The notes beneath the pieces were generated by a model. It searched no databases. It saw nothing but the letters and a program-made list of their open reading frames with translations, and was not told where the DNA came from. Source: Pseudomonas chlororaphis (GTDB lineage: Bacteria > Pseudomonadota > Gammaproteobacteria > Pseudomonadales > Pseudomonadaceae). Taken from it: 64,000 nucleotides of DNA. This document shows, one piece after another, positions 37,301-46,110 of the stretch. Location of the stretch: contig CP011020.1 of assembly GCA_001023535.1 (NCBI GenBank), positions 1,643,001 to 1,707,000 of the forward strand, in the 5' to 3' direction. Made by a program: the position numbers and the translations under genes. Each line of letters begins with the position of its first letter. The first letter of the stretch is position 1.

Positions 37301-37838
37301 TCGTGGGGTGTGGGTCAACCTGTTTCGCCCCGGCAACATCAGCTTCAACAGCCTGACCGGGGTCTGCCAGCCCCACAAAAACCGCCTGATGCTGATGCTC
37401 AAGGGTTCGATCCAGCTCGGCCAGGTGCCCGACCTATCGCTCAATTTCGACCTGATGCCGGTGGACTTCCTGGCCCGTTTCATCGCTTTCCACGCCAGCC
37501 GCTACCAGCCGGCGCAAGCGGTGTTCAACCTGCACAACCCCGAGCCGTTGAGCTGGGATGCCTACGTGGCGTCGTTCCGCGACAGCGGCCGGGAGTTTTC
37601 CCTGGTGAGCGTCACCGACTGGCAACGGCAACTGGGCCGGGTCGATGCCGACAACGCGCTGTTCGGCGTACTGGGGTTCTACCTCAACGGGTTCGAGGAA
37701 GACATCGGCGATATCTCGCTGATCCGCCACGACAACGCCCGCACCGGTGTGCGGCAGATGGGCGCGCGCTACCCGGAAAAATCCCCGGCCCTGCTACGGC
37801 GCGGCGCCGAGTACCTCAAGGCCATCGATTTCATTTGA
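34302..37838 (+). CDS. mgoA: MgoA/PvfC, NRPS-like adenylation-thiolation-reductase protein
   Basis: A 1178-residue single-module synthetase. Residues 1-185 are an N-terminal region typical of MgoA/PvfC with no clear domain. The adenylation domain spans about 187-690, with AIYTSGTTGQPKG (about 361-373), NIYGPTETT, YRTGDIAQW and NGKVDRR. The carrier protein has the phosphopantetheine site GGHS at Ser748. The C-terminal thioester reductase (about 820-1170) has the NAD(P) motif VTGANSFLG and YNLSK (Tyr about 984, Lys about 988). It would activate an amino acid and release it as an aldehyde or alcohol. Residues about 231-261 are encoded by an in-frame REPIN (34993-35084), between the first adenylation helices and KVIAVCLPKSAH. 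The frame is intact. RBS GAGGACC, 11 bases after mgoC. Confidence 0.9.
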   Translation: MRRLDIAVPGSSQAMAELAKELELHGHGVVDLHTSAVPAALDLLIDDGTQPCAVQTRMRLEVRVALRTLPGDPLPQPTVIIRDGDQRVLCQETIAPQRCGNGQSLRLRTQAVVVEQLAQLVSQFSRDETCFEHWPLVQDNAVAEPLHGLDALEPLAFEHPFNRPPVPWLLAAADVPVMHDIEQRMLDDVTQPALWVDGQCIDYKALRGLTLRLQQALLERLEHADPGQSSPVGAKLARDTDTAVPNQTKSSFIAGKPCSHQPSSQKVIAVCLPKSAHLYAAILAVLGCGAVYLPLDPQHPAQRRRFILENAQADLLLHAGDSDLGELALPTLDVLRLPALKPGLPTSLIRRVVDGDEPAVAIYTSGTTGQPKGVLLSHRNLSHFCAWYGDYVGLQRDSRALQFSTINFDASLLDILPTFIRGALLVVPSEDQRRDPQQLVMLMHARQVTHAFLPPALLSVMPLDEPLGLSHLITGGDVCEPFVIERLAPQCAFHNIYGPTETTVLVTTRPFAVGDSNRNLGVPIANARVLILDEQLQPVPQDTPGELYIAGPGVGLGYLNDPTLTAARYLDLALPGGQTVRVYRTGDIAQWTAAGIELCGRRDNQVKIRGFRVEPEEIEHCLRERQLFRQVAVGVDERRRILAFLVHPEEDRPGAALQALREHVQDSLPSYMHPAAYVELPSLPYTSNGKVDRRALLAMSVQVQVGGQRRQPQTPLQTQLRQLWAELLEVPAEDIATDESFFNLGGHSILLSQLLLSIRQTFGRSLSINRFIEAPTLLTLAKLLDSPEQHETSTLSPQAFIDAEAELNLDPLPISQCGDVHKVVVTGANSFLGVHIVEALLAWGATEVACLVRASAGQSAAQRFSQALQDNRLTHLDLSRVSVYAADITQPQLGLADDVYARIDRTFGALVHNAAHVNHVLDYESLARDNVEPIFECLRLCEGRSKKIFNFVSTLSASSALDANGQVLEQPAAPTPPIYIKNGYNLSKWVGERILQRARDRGVWVNLFRPGNISFNSLTGVCQPHKNRLMLMLKGSIQLGQVPDLSLNFDLMPVDFLARFIAFHASRYQPAQAVFNLHNPEPLSWDAYVASFRDSGREFSLVSVTDWQRQLGRVDADNALFGVLGFYLNGFEEDIGDISLIRHDNARTGVRQMGARYPEKSPALLRRGAEYLKAIDFI
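34993..35084. repeat. REPIN inserted in frame inside mgoA
   Basis: The left arm CTGTGGGAGCAAAGCTTGCC...CGCGATA is mirrored by TATCGCGGGCAAGC...TCTCACCAG on the right. Translation across it gives low-complexity residues (SSPVGAKLARD ... IAGKPCSHQPSS) unlike an adenylation domain. REPINs are normally intergenic. Confidence 0.85.
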
Positions 37839-37868
37839 ACCACCCTCACTCACGCAAGGAGCAAGACC

Positions 37869-38333
37869 ATGACTGCATTACAACCCGACACCCTGATCAA
37901 GAACCCCCACGCCTGCCAGGTCGAAACCTCGGTGGACGTAGCGGCCCCTGCCGCTCAAGTGTGGGACGTGGTAGGTGATTTTGGCGGCTTCAACCGTTTC
38001 ATCCCGGCGCTGGCGCGCATCGAAATGACGGGCGAGGGCGAGAGGTCGCTGCGCAAGAAGTTCTTCGCCGATGGGCAGAACCTGGTGGTGGAGCAGCTCA
38101 ACAGCCGCGACGACCAGGCCATGCACATGACCTGGACACTGATCTACAACACCCTGGGCATCGACAACCTGTGGGCGGCGATGCGCGTCGACCCCCTGAC
38201 GGACAACCGCTGCCGCGCCACCTGGACCATCATCGCCGACCACACCGACGCCCACACCCCGTTGGGCTTCAGGGACTTCCTGCAAGGCTTCGCCGATGAA
38301 GCGATGGGGAACGTACAGGCGATGTTCAAATAA
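37869..38333 (+). CDS. mgoD: MgoD/PvfD, SRPBCC (polyketide cyclase-like) protein
   Basis: A 154-residue START/Bet v1-like protein of the polyketide cyclase/dehydrase group. The fold signature is VDVAAPAAQVWDVVGDFGGFNRFIPAL (strand-helix start, residues about 20-47), a central sheet (LRKKFFADGQNLVVEQL, MHMTWTLI) and a long C-terminal helix (FRDFLQGFADEAMGNVQAMFK). It is the last gene of the mgo operon, 30 bases after mgoA, with a strong ribosome site (AAGGAG). It probably binds or cyclises the released intermediate; no catalytic residues can be named. It is followed by REP sequences and the convergent chemoreceptor gene. Confidence 0.87.
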   Translation: MTALQPDTLIKNPHACQVETSVDVAAPAAQVWDVVGDFGGFNRFIPALARIEMTGEGERSLRKKFFADGQNLVVEQLNSRDDQAMHMTWTLIYNTLGIDNLWAAMRVDPLTDNRCRATWTIIADHTDAHTPLGFRDFLQGFADEAMGNVQAMFK

Positions 38334-38351
38334 CCCCAGGCCACCATCTCC

Positions 38352-38440
38352 TGTGGGAGCGAGCTTGCTCGCGATGGCAATGGATCAGTGGTGGTGATGC
38401 TGGCTGGACTGACGCTATCGCGAGCAAGCTCGCTCCCACA
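38352..38440. repeat. REPIN between mgoD and the chemoreceptor gene
   Basis: TGTGGGAGCGAGCTTGCTCG is mirrored by CGAGCAAGCTCGCTCCCACA. A further degenerate REP arm (GCGGGAGCGAGCCAGCTCC) follows at about 38488-38506. Confidence 0.85.
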
Positions 38441-38532
38441 ACTGGTTCCGGGGTAGATCCGAGATCCGGGTCCACCCCCAATCCCCTGCGGGAGCGAGCC
38501 AGCTCCGAGCGGCGATCCGACGATGCGGTGGA

Positions 38533-40413
38533 TCAGATCTTGAAGCTGTCTACCAGCTGTTTCAGGCGATTGGCCTGTTGGGACAGGGCGTCGCAGTCCC
38601 TCAGGGTTTCATTGAGGTTGGCCACGCTTTGCTGGTTCAGCAGGTTGATGTGGCTGACGTCCATGTTGAGGGTTTCCACCACGGCGGTCTGTTCCTCGGT
38701 CGCGGCGGCGACCGATTGATTCATGCCGTCGATCTCGCCGATGCGCTGCGTCACGCTGACCAGCCGCAGGCCGGCCTGGTTGGCAACTTCGACGCTTTCT
38801 TCACTGGAGGCCTGGCTGGCGTTCATGGTGGTCACCGCTTCGCGGGAGCCCACTTGCAGCGAGGTGATCATCTTGTGGATCTCTTCCGCCGACTCCTGGG
38901 TGCGGTGCGCCAGGTTGCGCACCTCGTCGGCCACCACCGCAAAACCACGCCCGGCTTCACCGGCACGGGCCGCTTCGATGGCCGCGTTCAGGGCCAGCAG
39001 GTTGGTTTGCTGGGAAATGCCCTTGATCACGTCCAGGATGTGGCCGATGTTGTCGGTGCTGGCGTTCAGGGTTTCGATCTGGGTGCACGACAGGCTGATC
39101 TTCTGCGACAGCTCGGTCATGGCCTGGATGGTTTTTTCCACCACCTGGCGACCATCGTCGGCCTGTTCGCTGGCACCACTGGCCTGCTGCGAGGCATCGG
39201 CGGCGTTGCGGGCGATTTCCTGGGTGGCGGCGCCCAACTGGTTGATGGCCGCCGCCACGCTGTTGGTGCGAGCACTCTGCTCATCCGAATCCACGAGTGA
39301 AGCGTTGGACGAGCTCATCACTCGCTGCGACAGGTCGTGCACCTGGCGGGTAGCGGAAGACACTTCGCTAATCGAGGCATGGATACGCTCGACGAACTGG
39401 TTGAACGAGCCCCCCAGTACCGCGAACTCATCCTTGCCCTGCACGACCAGCCGGCGAGTCAGGTCGCCTTCACCCTGGGCGATGTCCTGCATGGCGCGGC
39501 CCATGGTGGTCAATGGACGCATCAGCACCTGGATCAGCAGGCTCAGCAGCAAGGCGATGGCCGCCACCGCGACAAACATCGCGATCAATGCGGAGGTACG
39601 GAACTGGCTCAGCGGCGCGTAGGCCTTGGCCTTGTCGATCGACAGGCCAATGTACCACTCGGCGCCCGGCAGGCCGGTGACTGGGGTGAACGAGAGAATC
39701 CGGTCCTGCCCGTTCAGCTCGACTTCCTGGATGCCCTTGCCGATGCGCACCGGGGTGCCTGGGTAGATGTCCTTGAGGTTCTTCATCACCTGGTCCTTGT
39801 CCGGGCTGACGATCACTTGACCGTCGCCGCTGACCAGGAACGCATGGCCGATACCGCCGAAATCCACCGAATTGATGATCTTCACCAGGGTATCGAGGCT
39901 CAGGTCGCCGCCCACCACGCCCAGCAGTTCACCGTTTTTCTTCACCGGCAGGGCAATGGTCACCACCAGGCCACCGACGGCGGCCGAGTACGGCGGGGTC
40001 AGCATGGTTTTATCGCTGGTCACCGCCTGCTTGTACCAAGGGCGCTGGCGCGGGTCGTAGCCGTCAGGCATTTTGGCGTCGGGCCGCTGGGTGAAGACCC
40101 CGTTGGCCTGGCCCACATAGGTGAACTGGAAATTGGAAGTCAGCGCCGGTTGGTCAACCAGCCCCGCCAGGTCGGCGGCAGCCCCCTGGTGCGCGATGTT
40201 CTGCCCCAGGTTCTCCAGCACCAGCACGCGCCCGCTCATCCAGTTCTGGACGCTGCTGGCCGTGAGGTCGCCGGATTGTGCGATGGAGGATTCAAGGCTA
40301 CGGCCGATGGTGTTGCGCTGCAGATAGTCGTTGTAGAACGTGAACAGGGCAAACGCCAGCACCACCACACCGGAGGCGGCTAGAAGGATTTTGTGGCTGA
40401 ACTTCAGATTCAT
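38533..40413 (-). CDS. methyl-accepting chemotaxis protein with double-Cache sensor (PctA-like)
   Basis: A 626-residue chemoreceptor: TM1 (residues 8-28), a periplasmic dCACHE domain (about 35-275), TM2 (about 277-300), HAMP (about 300-355) and a cytoplasmic signalling hairpin whose tip is [20 protein letters not shown] followed by [15 protein letters not shown]. The sensor contains [13 protein letters not shown] and [16 protein letters not shown], the pattern of the amino-acid receptors PctA/PctB/PctC of P. aeruginosa, to which the whole protein is closely similar by recall. An amino acid or GABA-like ligand is likely. It is monocistronic and convergent with mgoD. Note gabD/gabT elsewhere in the window; a link is only speculative. 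Confidence 0.92.
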   Translation of the reverse strand: MNLKFSHKILLAASGVVVLAFALFTFYNDYLQRNTIGRSLESSIAQSGDLTASSVQNWMSGRVLVLENLGQNIAHQGAAADLAGLVDQPALTSNFQFTYVGQANGVFTQRPDAKMPDGYDPRQRPWYKQAVTSDKTMLTPPYSAAVGGLVVTIALPVKKNGELLGVVGGDLSLDTLVKIINSVDFGGIGHAFLVSGDGQVIVSPDKDQVMKNLKDIYPGTPVRIGKGIQEVELNGQDRILSFTPVTGLPGAEWYIGLSIDKAKAYAPLSQFRTSALIAMFVAVAAIALLLSLLIQVLMRPLTTMGRAMQDIAQGEGDLTRRLVVQGKDEFAVLGGSFNQFVERIHASISEVSSATRQVHDLSQRVMSSSNASLVDSDEQSARTNSVAAAINQLGAATQEIARNAADASQQASGASEQADDGRQVVEKTIQAMTELSQKISLSCTQIETLNASTDNIGHILDVIKGISQQTNLLALNAAIEAARAGEAGRGFAVVADEVRNLAHRTQESAEEIHKMITSLQVGSREAVTTMNASQASSEESVEVANQAGLRLVSVTQRIGEIDGMNQSVAAATEEQTAVVETLNMDVSHINLLNQQSVANLNETLRDCDALSQQANRLKQLVDSFKI

Positions 40414-40627
40414 CGACGAGGCTTCTTATGCAGGGAGTGGGGGTGCATTCCGGTTGCAACAATCCATGTAACAGCGCGGGCAGGACAGGTGGTCCGCTCC
40501 ACTTTGGTGCACACATATCAGGCTGTCGGCCAACGCCTGAAAAAAATGAGCGCTTAACAGAAATGGGCGACGGAAGGCCATGGCGGGGCGAACGGTGGTT
40601 GCAAATTCATCGGACCATGATGACAAT

Positions 40628-40646
40628 GCGACCTATTATCATTTGT
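40628..40646. promoter_or_regulatory. candidate Fur box upstream of the ECF sigma gene
   Basis: Read on the minus strand, the core AATGATAAT lies in a 19-base window matching the Fur consensus at about 11 of 19 positions, 22 bases before the sigma-factor ATG. Iron control is expected for FecI-type sigma genes. The match is modest. Confidence 0.3.
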
Positions 40647-40667
40647 GATACCAGGCCCGTCGCGTTC

Positions 40668-41168
40668 ATGTCGTCTCCCGAGTTTGCAGTTCAGGCGCTC
40701 TACAGCAATCATCACGGCTGGCTCAACACCTGGTTGCGCACCCGGTTGGGCAATGCCGCCGATGCGGCGGACCTGGCCCAGGACACGTTCGTGCGCCTAC
40801 TGCAACGCAGCGAACGCCTGGAGCTCAAGGCCCCGCGGGCGTTCCTGCGCACCATCGCCCATGGCCTGGTAATCGATCATTGGCGCCGGGAAGAAATCGA
40901 GCGCGCCTACCTTGAAACCATTGCCCACCTGCCGCCCGCCGAAACCCCGGGGGCCGAAGCCCAGGCCTTGATTCTGGAACTGCTGGAAGCCATCGCACGG
41001 ATGCTCGAAGGCCTCAAGCCAAAAGTGCGCAAGGCCTTTTTGCTGGCCCAGTGCGAGGGCCTGACCTACAAACAGATCGCCGAACAGATGGGGATCTCGT
41101 TGCGATCGGTGGAGCGTTATGTCGCCGATGCGCTGTACCACTGCTATGTGTTGCGCTATGAAAGTTGA
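40668..41168 (+). CDS. FecI-type ECF sigma factor
   Basis: A 166-residue sigma-70 family factor with region 2 (FAVQALYSNHHGWLNTWLRTRLGN...DLAQDTFVRLL, residues 4-50) and region 4 (LKPKVRKAFLLAQCEGLTYKQIAEQMGISLRSVERYVADAL, about 118-158). This is the iron-starvation group that transcribes a TonB-dependent receptor gene on a signal from the receptor through FecR. The frame is open upstream to 40428, but the ATG at 40668 (MSSPEF) gives the usual length. The stop overlaps the fecR-like start by 11 bases. The sigma/anti-sigma/receptor order is the standard cell-surface signalling unit. Confidence 0.9.
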   Translation: MSSPEFAVQALYSNHHGWLNTWLRTRLGNAADAADLAQDTFVRLLQRSERLELKAPRAFLRTIAHGLVIDHWRREEIERAYLETIAHLPPAETPGAEAQALILELLEAIARMLEGLKPKVRKAFLLAQCEGLTYKQIAEQMGISLRSVERYVADALYHCYVLRYES

Positions 41169-42153
41169 ACCACTGGACACCCCCCGCCCCAGTGATCCGT
41201 CGCAACAGGTCGTCAGGCAAGCGATCAACTGGTTGCTGCGCCTGCGCAACCACGCCCCCGATCCTGTCCTGAGCCGACAATGCGACGCCTGGCGCGCGAC
41301 CGACCCGGCGCACGAACGGGCCTGGCAACGGGTGCAATCGCTGCACAGCGAACTGACCACGAACCTGCGAGCAGTGCCCGGCGTCCACACGGCCCTCGAC
41401 ACCCTGGAAAACAGCGCCCAGCGCCTCGCTCGCCGCCAGGCCCTGAAGCTGCTGTCGGGCCTCGTGCTGGTGGGTGGTGTCGCCTGGCTGGGCAAAACGT
41501 CGCCATGGCAACCCTGGAGCGCCGACTTCGCCACCGCCACGGGCGAACGCCGCGGCTTCCAACTGCCGGACGGCTCCCGCCTCGAACTCAATACCCACAG
41601 CGCCGCCAACCTGGATTTCAACGCCGACCATCGCTGGGTGACCCTGGTGCGCGGGGAAATCATGCTCACCTGCAACCGCGACACCGCGCGGCCCTTGCGG
41701 GTACAAAGCCGACACGGTCTGTTCGAGACCGTCGAGGGGCGCTTCGTCGTACGCCAGGACAGCGACTGCACGCGCTTGAGCGTCACCCGCGGCACGGTGG
41801 CGATCCGTTCCCACTCCAGCGGCAGTGGTGCGCCCCTCCAGGTGACTGCCGGGCAAAGCTATGTGCTCACCCCGTCGACCACGACGCTGGCGGCCTCGCT
41901 GGACATGGACACCAGTGCCTGGGCGGACGGCTTGATCGTCACGCGCGACATGCGCCTGGAGGACTTTCTCAGTGAGGTGGGCCGCTACCGCCCGGGCTTG
42001 CTGAAGTGCGCGCCGTCCATCGCCGACCTGCGCCTGTCAGGGGTGTTTCGCCTGGAGGACACCGACACATTGCTGGCGGTCCTGCCCCGTACGCTGCCGG
42101 TGCAGATACGCTACCGAACCCGGTGGTGGGTCACGGTGGAACGGCTGGCTTGA
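41158..42153 (+). CDS. FecR-family anti-sigma factor/signal transducer
   Basis: A 331-residue protein: cytoplasmic N-terminal anti-sigma region (AINWLLRLRNHAPDPVLSRQ...DPAHERAWQRV, residues about 17-65), a hydrophobic segment near residues 98-113 (LKLLSGLVLVGGVAWLG), then the periplasmic FecR domain (FATATGERRGFQLPDGS, LVRGEIMLTC) and a C-terminal domain that meets the receptor's signalling domain (WADGLIVTRDMRLEDFLSEVGRY). It carries the siderophore-loading signal from the TonB receptor to the ECF sigma factor. The ATG at 41158 overlaps the sigma gene by 11 bases; the receptor gene follows 73 bases downstream. Confidence 0.9.
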   Translation: MKVEPLDTPRPSDPSQQVVRQAINWLLRLRNHAPDPVLSRQCDAWRATDPAHERAWQRVQSLHSELTTNLRAVPGVHTALDTLENSAQRLARRQALKLLSGLVLVGGVAWLGKTSPWQPWSADFATATGERRGFQLPDGSRLELNTHSAANLDFNADHRWVTLVRGEIMLTCNRDTARPLRVQSRHGLFETVEGRFVVRQDSDCTRLSVTRGTVAIRSHSSGSGAPLQVTAGQSYVLTPSTTTLAASLDMDTSAWADGLIVTRDMRLEDFLSEVGRYRPGLLKCAPSIADLRLSGVFRLEDTDTLLAVLPRTLPVQIRYRTRWWVTVERLA

Positions 42154-42226
42154 TTTTTTTTGGCGGGTTTCGAGCCGGTGTCCGGCTAGGACAGTAAGCA
42201 ACGCTTATCTGCCTTCAGCGACTTCA

Positions 42227-44743
42227 ATGGAACCCACAATGACTGAGCGCTTACTTCACCGCAATTCCTTAGGCCTGCGCGCGCAACCGGGCCTGTTGTG
42301 CCAGGCGGTCCACGCCGCGCTGTTCTGCACCGTGCTGGGCGTCGGCGCCCTGCCGCTGCTGGCGGTCGCCGCCGACCATGGCGTGACGGCCAGCCATCAG
42401 CGCTACAACATCGCGGCTGGCCCGCTGAGCGAGGTCTTGAATCAATTCGCCCGCCAGGCCGGCATCACCCTGGCCAGCACGCCGACCCACACCAGCGGCG
42501 TCCAATCGCCCGGACTCAAGGGCGACTATTCGCCCGACCAGGCCCTGAGCCACCTGCTCAGCGGAACGGGCCTGGTTGCGGTCAGCCAGGACGGCAGCAG
42601 CTACGTGCTGCAAGCCGCGCCCGCCGACAACGCCCTGGAACTGCCCACCACGGACATCAAGGGTTTCGCGCTGGGCAACGCCTTGGGCAGCATGGAAGGC
42701 TACAACGCCACCCACAGCCAGGTTGCCACCAAAACCAGCGCCGCCCTGCGGGAAACCTCGCAAAGCGTGTCCGTGGTTACCCGCGAACAAATGGACGACC
42801 AGGGCGCGCAAACCGTGTCCCAGGCCATGCGTTATAGCCCCGGCGTACTGACCAACCCCTACGGTGCGACTCATCGCTACGACTACGTGGCCATGCGCGG
42901 TTTCAACGACGGCTCGGTAGACAACATCTACCTCGACGGCCTCAAATCCATGGGCGACAGCGGGACCTACAGTTCCATACAGATCGACCCGTATTTCCTG
43001 GAGCGGGTCGATATCCTCAAGGGACCGTCCTCGGTGCTCTATGGCCGCAGCTCCCCCGGTGGCCTGGTGGCCCTCACCAGCAAGAAACCCTTGTACGAAG
43101 CCTATCGCCAGGTCCAGGCCACGGTCGGCACCCAGGGCCAGCGCGGCATGGGCTTTGACTTCACCGGCCCGGTGGATGACGACAAACGCATCACTTATCG
43201 CCTGGTCGGCTTGGCGGACACCTCCGACACCCAGTTCGACCACAACAAGGAAAAGCGCTTCGCCCTCGCCCCCACGGTGAACATCGACTTCAGCGAAGAC
43301 ACCTCGCTGACACTCCAGGCCTACCTGCAGCATGACCCGGAGGGCGGCTACCACGGCGGCATGCCGGCCGACGGCACATTGCACTCGCGCAACGGCCGGC
43401 GGATTTCCGAACACTTTTTCGAGGGCGAGCCGGGCATCGATGGGTATGAACGGGACCAGCAGTCGTTCGGCTACCAGTTCGAACATCGCTTCAACGACGT
43501 CTTCACGGCGCGGCAGAACTTCCGATACCTGGATTCGGAGGTCAAGAACGACCAGGTCTACGCCTACGGCTGGACCACCCCCACCAGCAACGAGCTGAAC
43601 CGCTACTACAGCGGCGCCGAGGAAAAACTCCACGCCTTCATCGTCGATAACATGCTGCAAGCCGAGTTCTTTACCGGCGCGACGAAACACACCGTGCTGA
43701 TGGGTGCCGACTACCAACGCCGCAAGACCGTGGTCGACTGGACCAGCGGCAGCCTGGCCCCGATCAACGCCTTCGATCCGACCTACGGCAACGCCGCCAT
43801 TACCTATTTCAGTCCCACCAGCTACCTGCGGCGCCTGGAGCAGACCGGCGTCTACCTGCAAGACCTGATCGAAATGGACCAGTGGCGCTTTTCCCTGGGC
43901 CTGCGCCAGGACTGGGTCGAAACCTCCGATGAAAACCGCATCGCCGAATCCGGTCGCCCGCAAGGCACCGAGATCAACGACAAGCGCACCAAGCTCACCG
44001 GTCGCGCCGGTGCGCTGTACCTGTTCGACAACGGCCTGGCCCCGTACATCAGCTATTCGGAGTCGTTCAACCCCAACTCCTACGCCGACAGCGCCGGCAA
44101 CCCACTGCCACCCACTGACGGCAAGCAATGGGAGCTGGGCTTGAAATACCAGCCGCCGGGCACCGATGACCTGTACACGGCCTCGCTGTTTCGCATCGAC
44201 CAGGAGAACCTGGCGACCAAGCTGCCCCAGGAAAACTTCTACCGCGCCGTCGGGGCCGTGCGCTCCCAGGGCCTGGAGCTGGAAGCGCACCTGCAACTGA
44301 CCGAGCAGCTCAAGGTGCTGGGCAGCTACACCTTTACCGATATCGAATACTCGAAGTCGATGATCAGCACCCTCAGCAGCGCCACCGACATCATCGAAAA
44401 CAAAGGCAACTCACCGACCCAGGCGCCGCGGCACATGGCCTCGCTCTGGGCCGACTACCGGTTCGACAGCGGCGCGCTCGACGGTCTGCGCCTGGGCGGT
44501 GGCGTGCGCTATGTCGGCTACAGCTGGGCCGACGCGGAGAACACCACGAAGGTGCCGTCCTATACGCTGTTCGATGCCTCGGTGGGGTATGACCTGGGCA
44601 AGGTCGGGCTCAAAGGGGTCGATGTGCGCCTGAATGCGAACAACCTGACGAACGAAAACTACGTCGCCTCGTGCGCCAGCCTGAGCTATTGCTACCTGGG
44701 TGAGGAGCGCAATGTGGCGGCGACGGTGAGTTATCGGTTCTAA
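42227..44743 (+). CDS. TonB-dependent siderophore receptor with N-terminal signalling domain
   Basis: An 838-residue outer-membrane transducer. After a long signal region (to about residue 46, LLAVAADHG), the STN signalling domain (YNIAAGPLSEVLNQFARQAGITL, about 56-125) contacts the FecR partner. The plug follows (SVVTREQMDDQGAQTVSQAM, AMRGF, VDILKGPSSVLYGRSSPGG), then a 22-strand barrel ending in the outer-membrane C-terminal Phe (VAATVSYRF). The end (NEN-YVASCASLSYCYLGEERN) resembles ferrichrome/hydroxamate receptors of the FhuA/FiuA kind, so a hydroxamate xenosiderophore is a fair guess. No siderophore biosynthesis genes are nearby. A second ATG at 42239 is also possible. Confidence 0.9.
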   Translation: MEPTMTERLLHRNSLGLRAQPGLLCQAVHAALFCTVLGVGALPLLAVAADHGVTASHQRYNIAAGPLSEVLNQFARQAGITLASTPTHTSGVQSPGLKGDYSPDQALSHLLSGTGLVAVSQDGSSYVLQAAPADNALELPTTDIKGFALGNALGSMEGYNATHSQVATKTSAALRETSQSVSVVTREQMDDQGAQTVSQAMRYSPGVLTNPYGATHRYDYVAMRGFNDGSVDNIYLDGLKSMGDSGTYSSIQIDPYFLERVDILKGPSSVLYGRSSPGGLVALTSKKPLYEAYRQVQATVGTQGQRGMGFDFTGPVDDDKRITYRLVGLADTSDTQFDHNKEKRFALAPTVNIDFSEDTSLTLQAYLQHDPEGGYHGGMPADGTLHSRNGRRISEHFFEGEPGIDGYERDQQSFGYQFEHRFNDVFTARQNFRYLDSEVKNDQVYAYGWTTPTSNELNRYYSGAEEKLHAFIVDNMLQAEFFTGATKHTVLMGADYQRRKTVVDWTSGSLAPINAFDPTYGNAAITYFSPTSYLRRLEQTGVYLQDLIEMDQWRFSLGLRQDWVETSDENRIAESGRPQGTEINDKRTKLTGRAGALYLFDNGLAPYISYSESFNPNSYADSAGNPLPPTDGKQWELGLKYQPPGTDDLYTASLFRIDQENLATKLPQENFYRAVGAVRSQGLELEAHLQLTEQLKVLGSYTFTDIEYSKSMISTLSSATDIIENKGNSPTQAPRHMASLWADYRFDSGALDGLRLGGGVRYVGYSWADAENTTKVPSYTLFDASVGYDLGKVGLKGVDVRLNANNLTNENYVASCASLSYCYLGEERNVAATVSYRF

Positions 44744-44768
44744 CTCATTCTTCAGGCCCTACATGCAC

Positions 44769-44905
44769 CTGTGGCGAGGGGATTTATCCCCGCTGGGTCG
44801 CGCAGCGGCCCCAAAGAGGTTGAACGCAATCAAGCCTGACATTACGAGACGGCAGGTCAAAGGGGCTGCTGCGCAGCCCAGCGGGGATAAATCCCCTCGC
44901 CACAG
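44769..44905. repeat. REPIN
   Basis: CTGTGGCGAGGGGATTTATC is mirrored by GATAAATCCCCTCGCCACAG, between the receptor gene and the desaturase gene. This is a distinct arm type (GGGGATTTATCCCC) from the GGGAGCTTGCTCCC type seen elsewhere. Confidence 0.85.
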
Positions 44906-44935
44906 GTTCTGTGTTTGTCCCTGAAGTAGTGCGTC

Positions 44936-46009
44936 TCAAACCTGGGCCGCACTCACCTCCTCCCGCGCCACACCCTCTTCCCGCACAAACCGGTTCGCCC
45001 GGCCAAAGGTGCCGAAATCATTGAACCGCACACCCATCTCGCGCATCACCTTGTGGGCCACCGGCACCGTGAGCTGGCGAATGTAGAACGGCTCTTTCAC
45101 CACGAAATGATGGATCCCGTGGCTGCTGCCAAAATTGAAGCAGAACGCCTGCAAAGGCCAAAGCCACCAGGGATTGAGCACCTGGGTCTGCTGGATCACG
45201 TTGCCTGGCTCGACGTCGCCGTAGTAATGCATGTTCGAACTGATGAAGTGCAGGCAGAAGGTGCGCAGCACATTGGGGCCGATGATCACCACTGCCGCGA
45301 TGTCGATCACCCGCATCACCGCCAGCGTGTCCGCCGACCAGTCGATCGAGGCGCCGAGCAGGCCCGCAACGGCATTGGCCCCGTGAAAGCCGAGGAACAC
45401 GTACCAGGCGCCCCAATGCAGCAGCGCCAACGGAAAATAGACCTTCAGCGTGCGCTTGAGGATGCCGCGCTTGTGAGCCCAGCTCTTGGCCCGCAACAGC
45501 CGGATGAAGGCCGACATCACGTTGTCGCCGACCATCAGCAACCGCGCCAAGCCCCAGGGCTCGCCGTTGGTGATCGCGCGCTCCTCGAGGTCGGCCTCGC
45601 TGCCGGACACCTTGTGATGGTTCAGGTGCAGGTGGCGACGGATCCACGGATTGATGGTGCTCGGACGCGCCAGCCACACCAGGCCCATCATCAGGTTGTG
45701 AGGCAGGCGTTGCTTGCGAAAGTACATGCTGTGGATCAGGTCATGCTCCAGCTCGTGGGTCAGCGAAGCGAAGAACGCGTTGAGTAGCAGGCACGCCCAT
45801 CCGGGCAGCGCGCCGTTGAGATAGAGCAGCGCCGAACCGATCATTCCCGCCAGGGCGAACGCCAGGATGCCCGCGCCGATCGCATCCTGGTGCCGCAGGA
45901 TCGGGTAACGCTGGCGCAAGTGCTCGCCATGGGCCAACACCACCTGGCGAATATGGGCGGATCGTTCTTGTGCATTCAATCGCTCGGGACTTGCGCAACG
46001 GCCGTGCAT
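44936..46009 (-). CDS. membrane fatty-acid desaturase/hydroxylase family protein
   Basis: A 357-residue di-iron membrane enzyme. The three His boxes are HELEHD (residues about 86-91), HLHLNHH (about 126-132) and HGIHHF (about 298-303), separated by hydrophobic segments as in acyl desaturases and related hydroxylases. It would introduce a double bond or hydroxyl into an acyl chain or related lipid in the inner membrane. The ATG at 46009 is preceded by an AGGAT-type ribosome site. It is divergent from an AraC-type regulator across about 100 bases, which suggests that the regulator controls it. The substrate cannot be told from sequence. Confidence 0.85.
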   Translation of the reverse strand: MHGRCASPERLNAQERSAHIRQVVLAHGEHLRQRYPILRHQDAIGAGILAFALAGMIGSALLYLNGALPGWACLLLNAFFASLTHELEHDLIHSMYFRKQRLPHNLMMGLVWLARPSTINPWIRRHLHLNHHKVSGSEADLEERAITNGEPWGLARLLMVGDNVMSAFIRLLRAKSWAHKRGILKRTLKVYFPLALLHWGAWYVFLGFHGANAVAGLLGASIDWSADTLAVMRVIDIAAVVIIGPNVLRTFCLHFISSNMHYYGDVEPGNVIQQTQVLNPWWLWPLQAFCFNFGSSHGIHHFVVKEPFYIRQLTVPVAHKVMREMGVRFNDFGTFGRANRFVREEGVAREEVSAAQV

Positions 46010-46110
46010 GGCTTACATCCTCTAGTTATCGATGTGCTCATCCTGCCGGGCGTTGTCCCATGGGGTGGTAGCCGTATACGCCAACCTGTTGACCGCAAGC
46101 GCCAATCGTC

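Noticed and set aside
35049..37376. 775-codon minus-strand frame opposite mgoA
   Set aside because: Antisense shadow in GC-rich DNA; translation shows no family features, while the plus strand encodes clear NRPS motifs.
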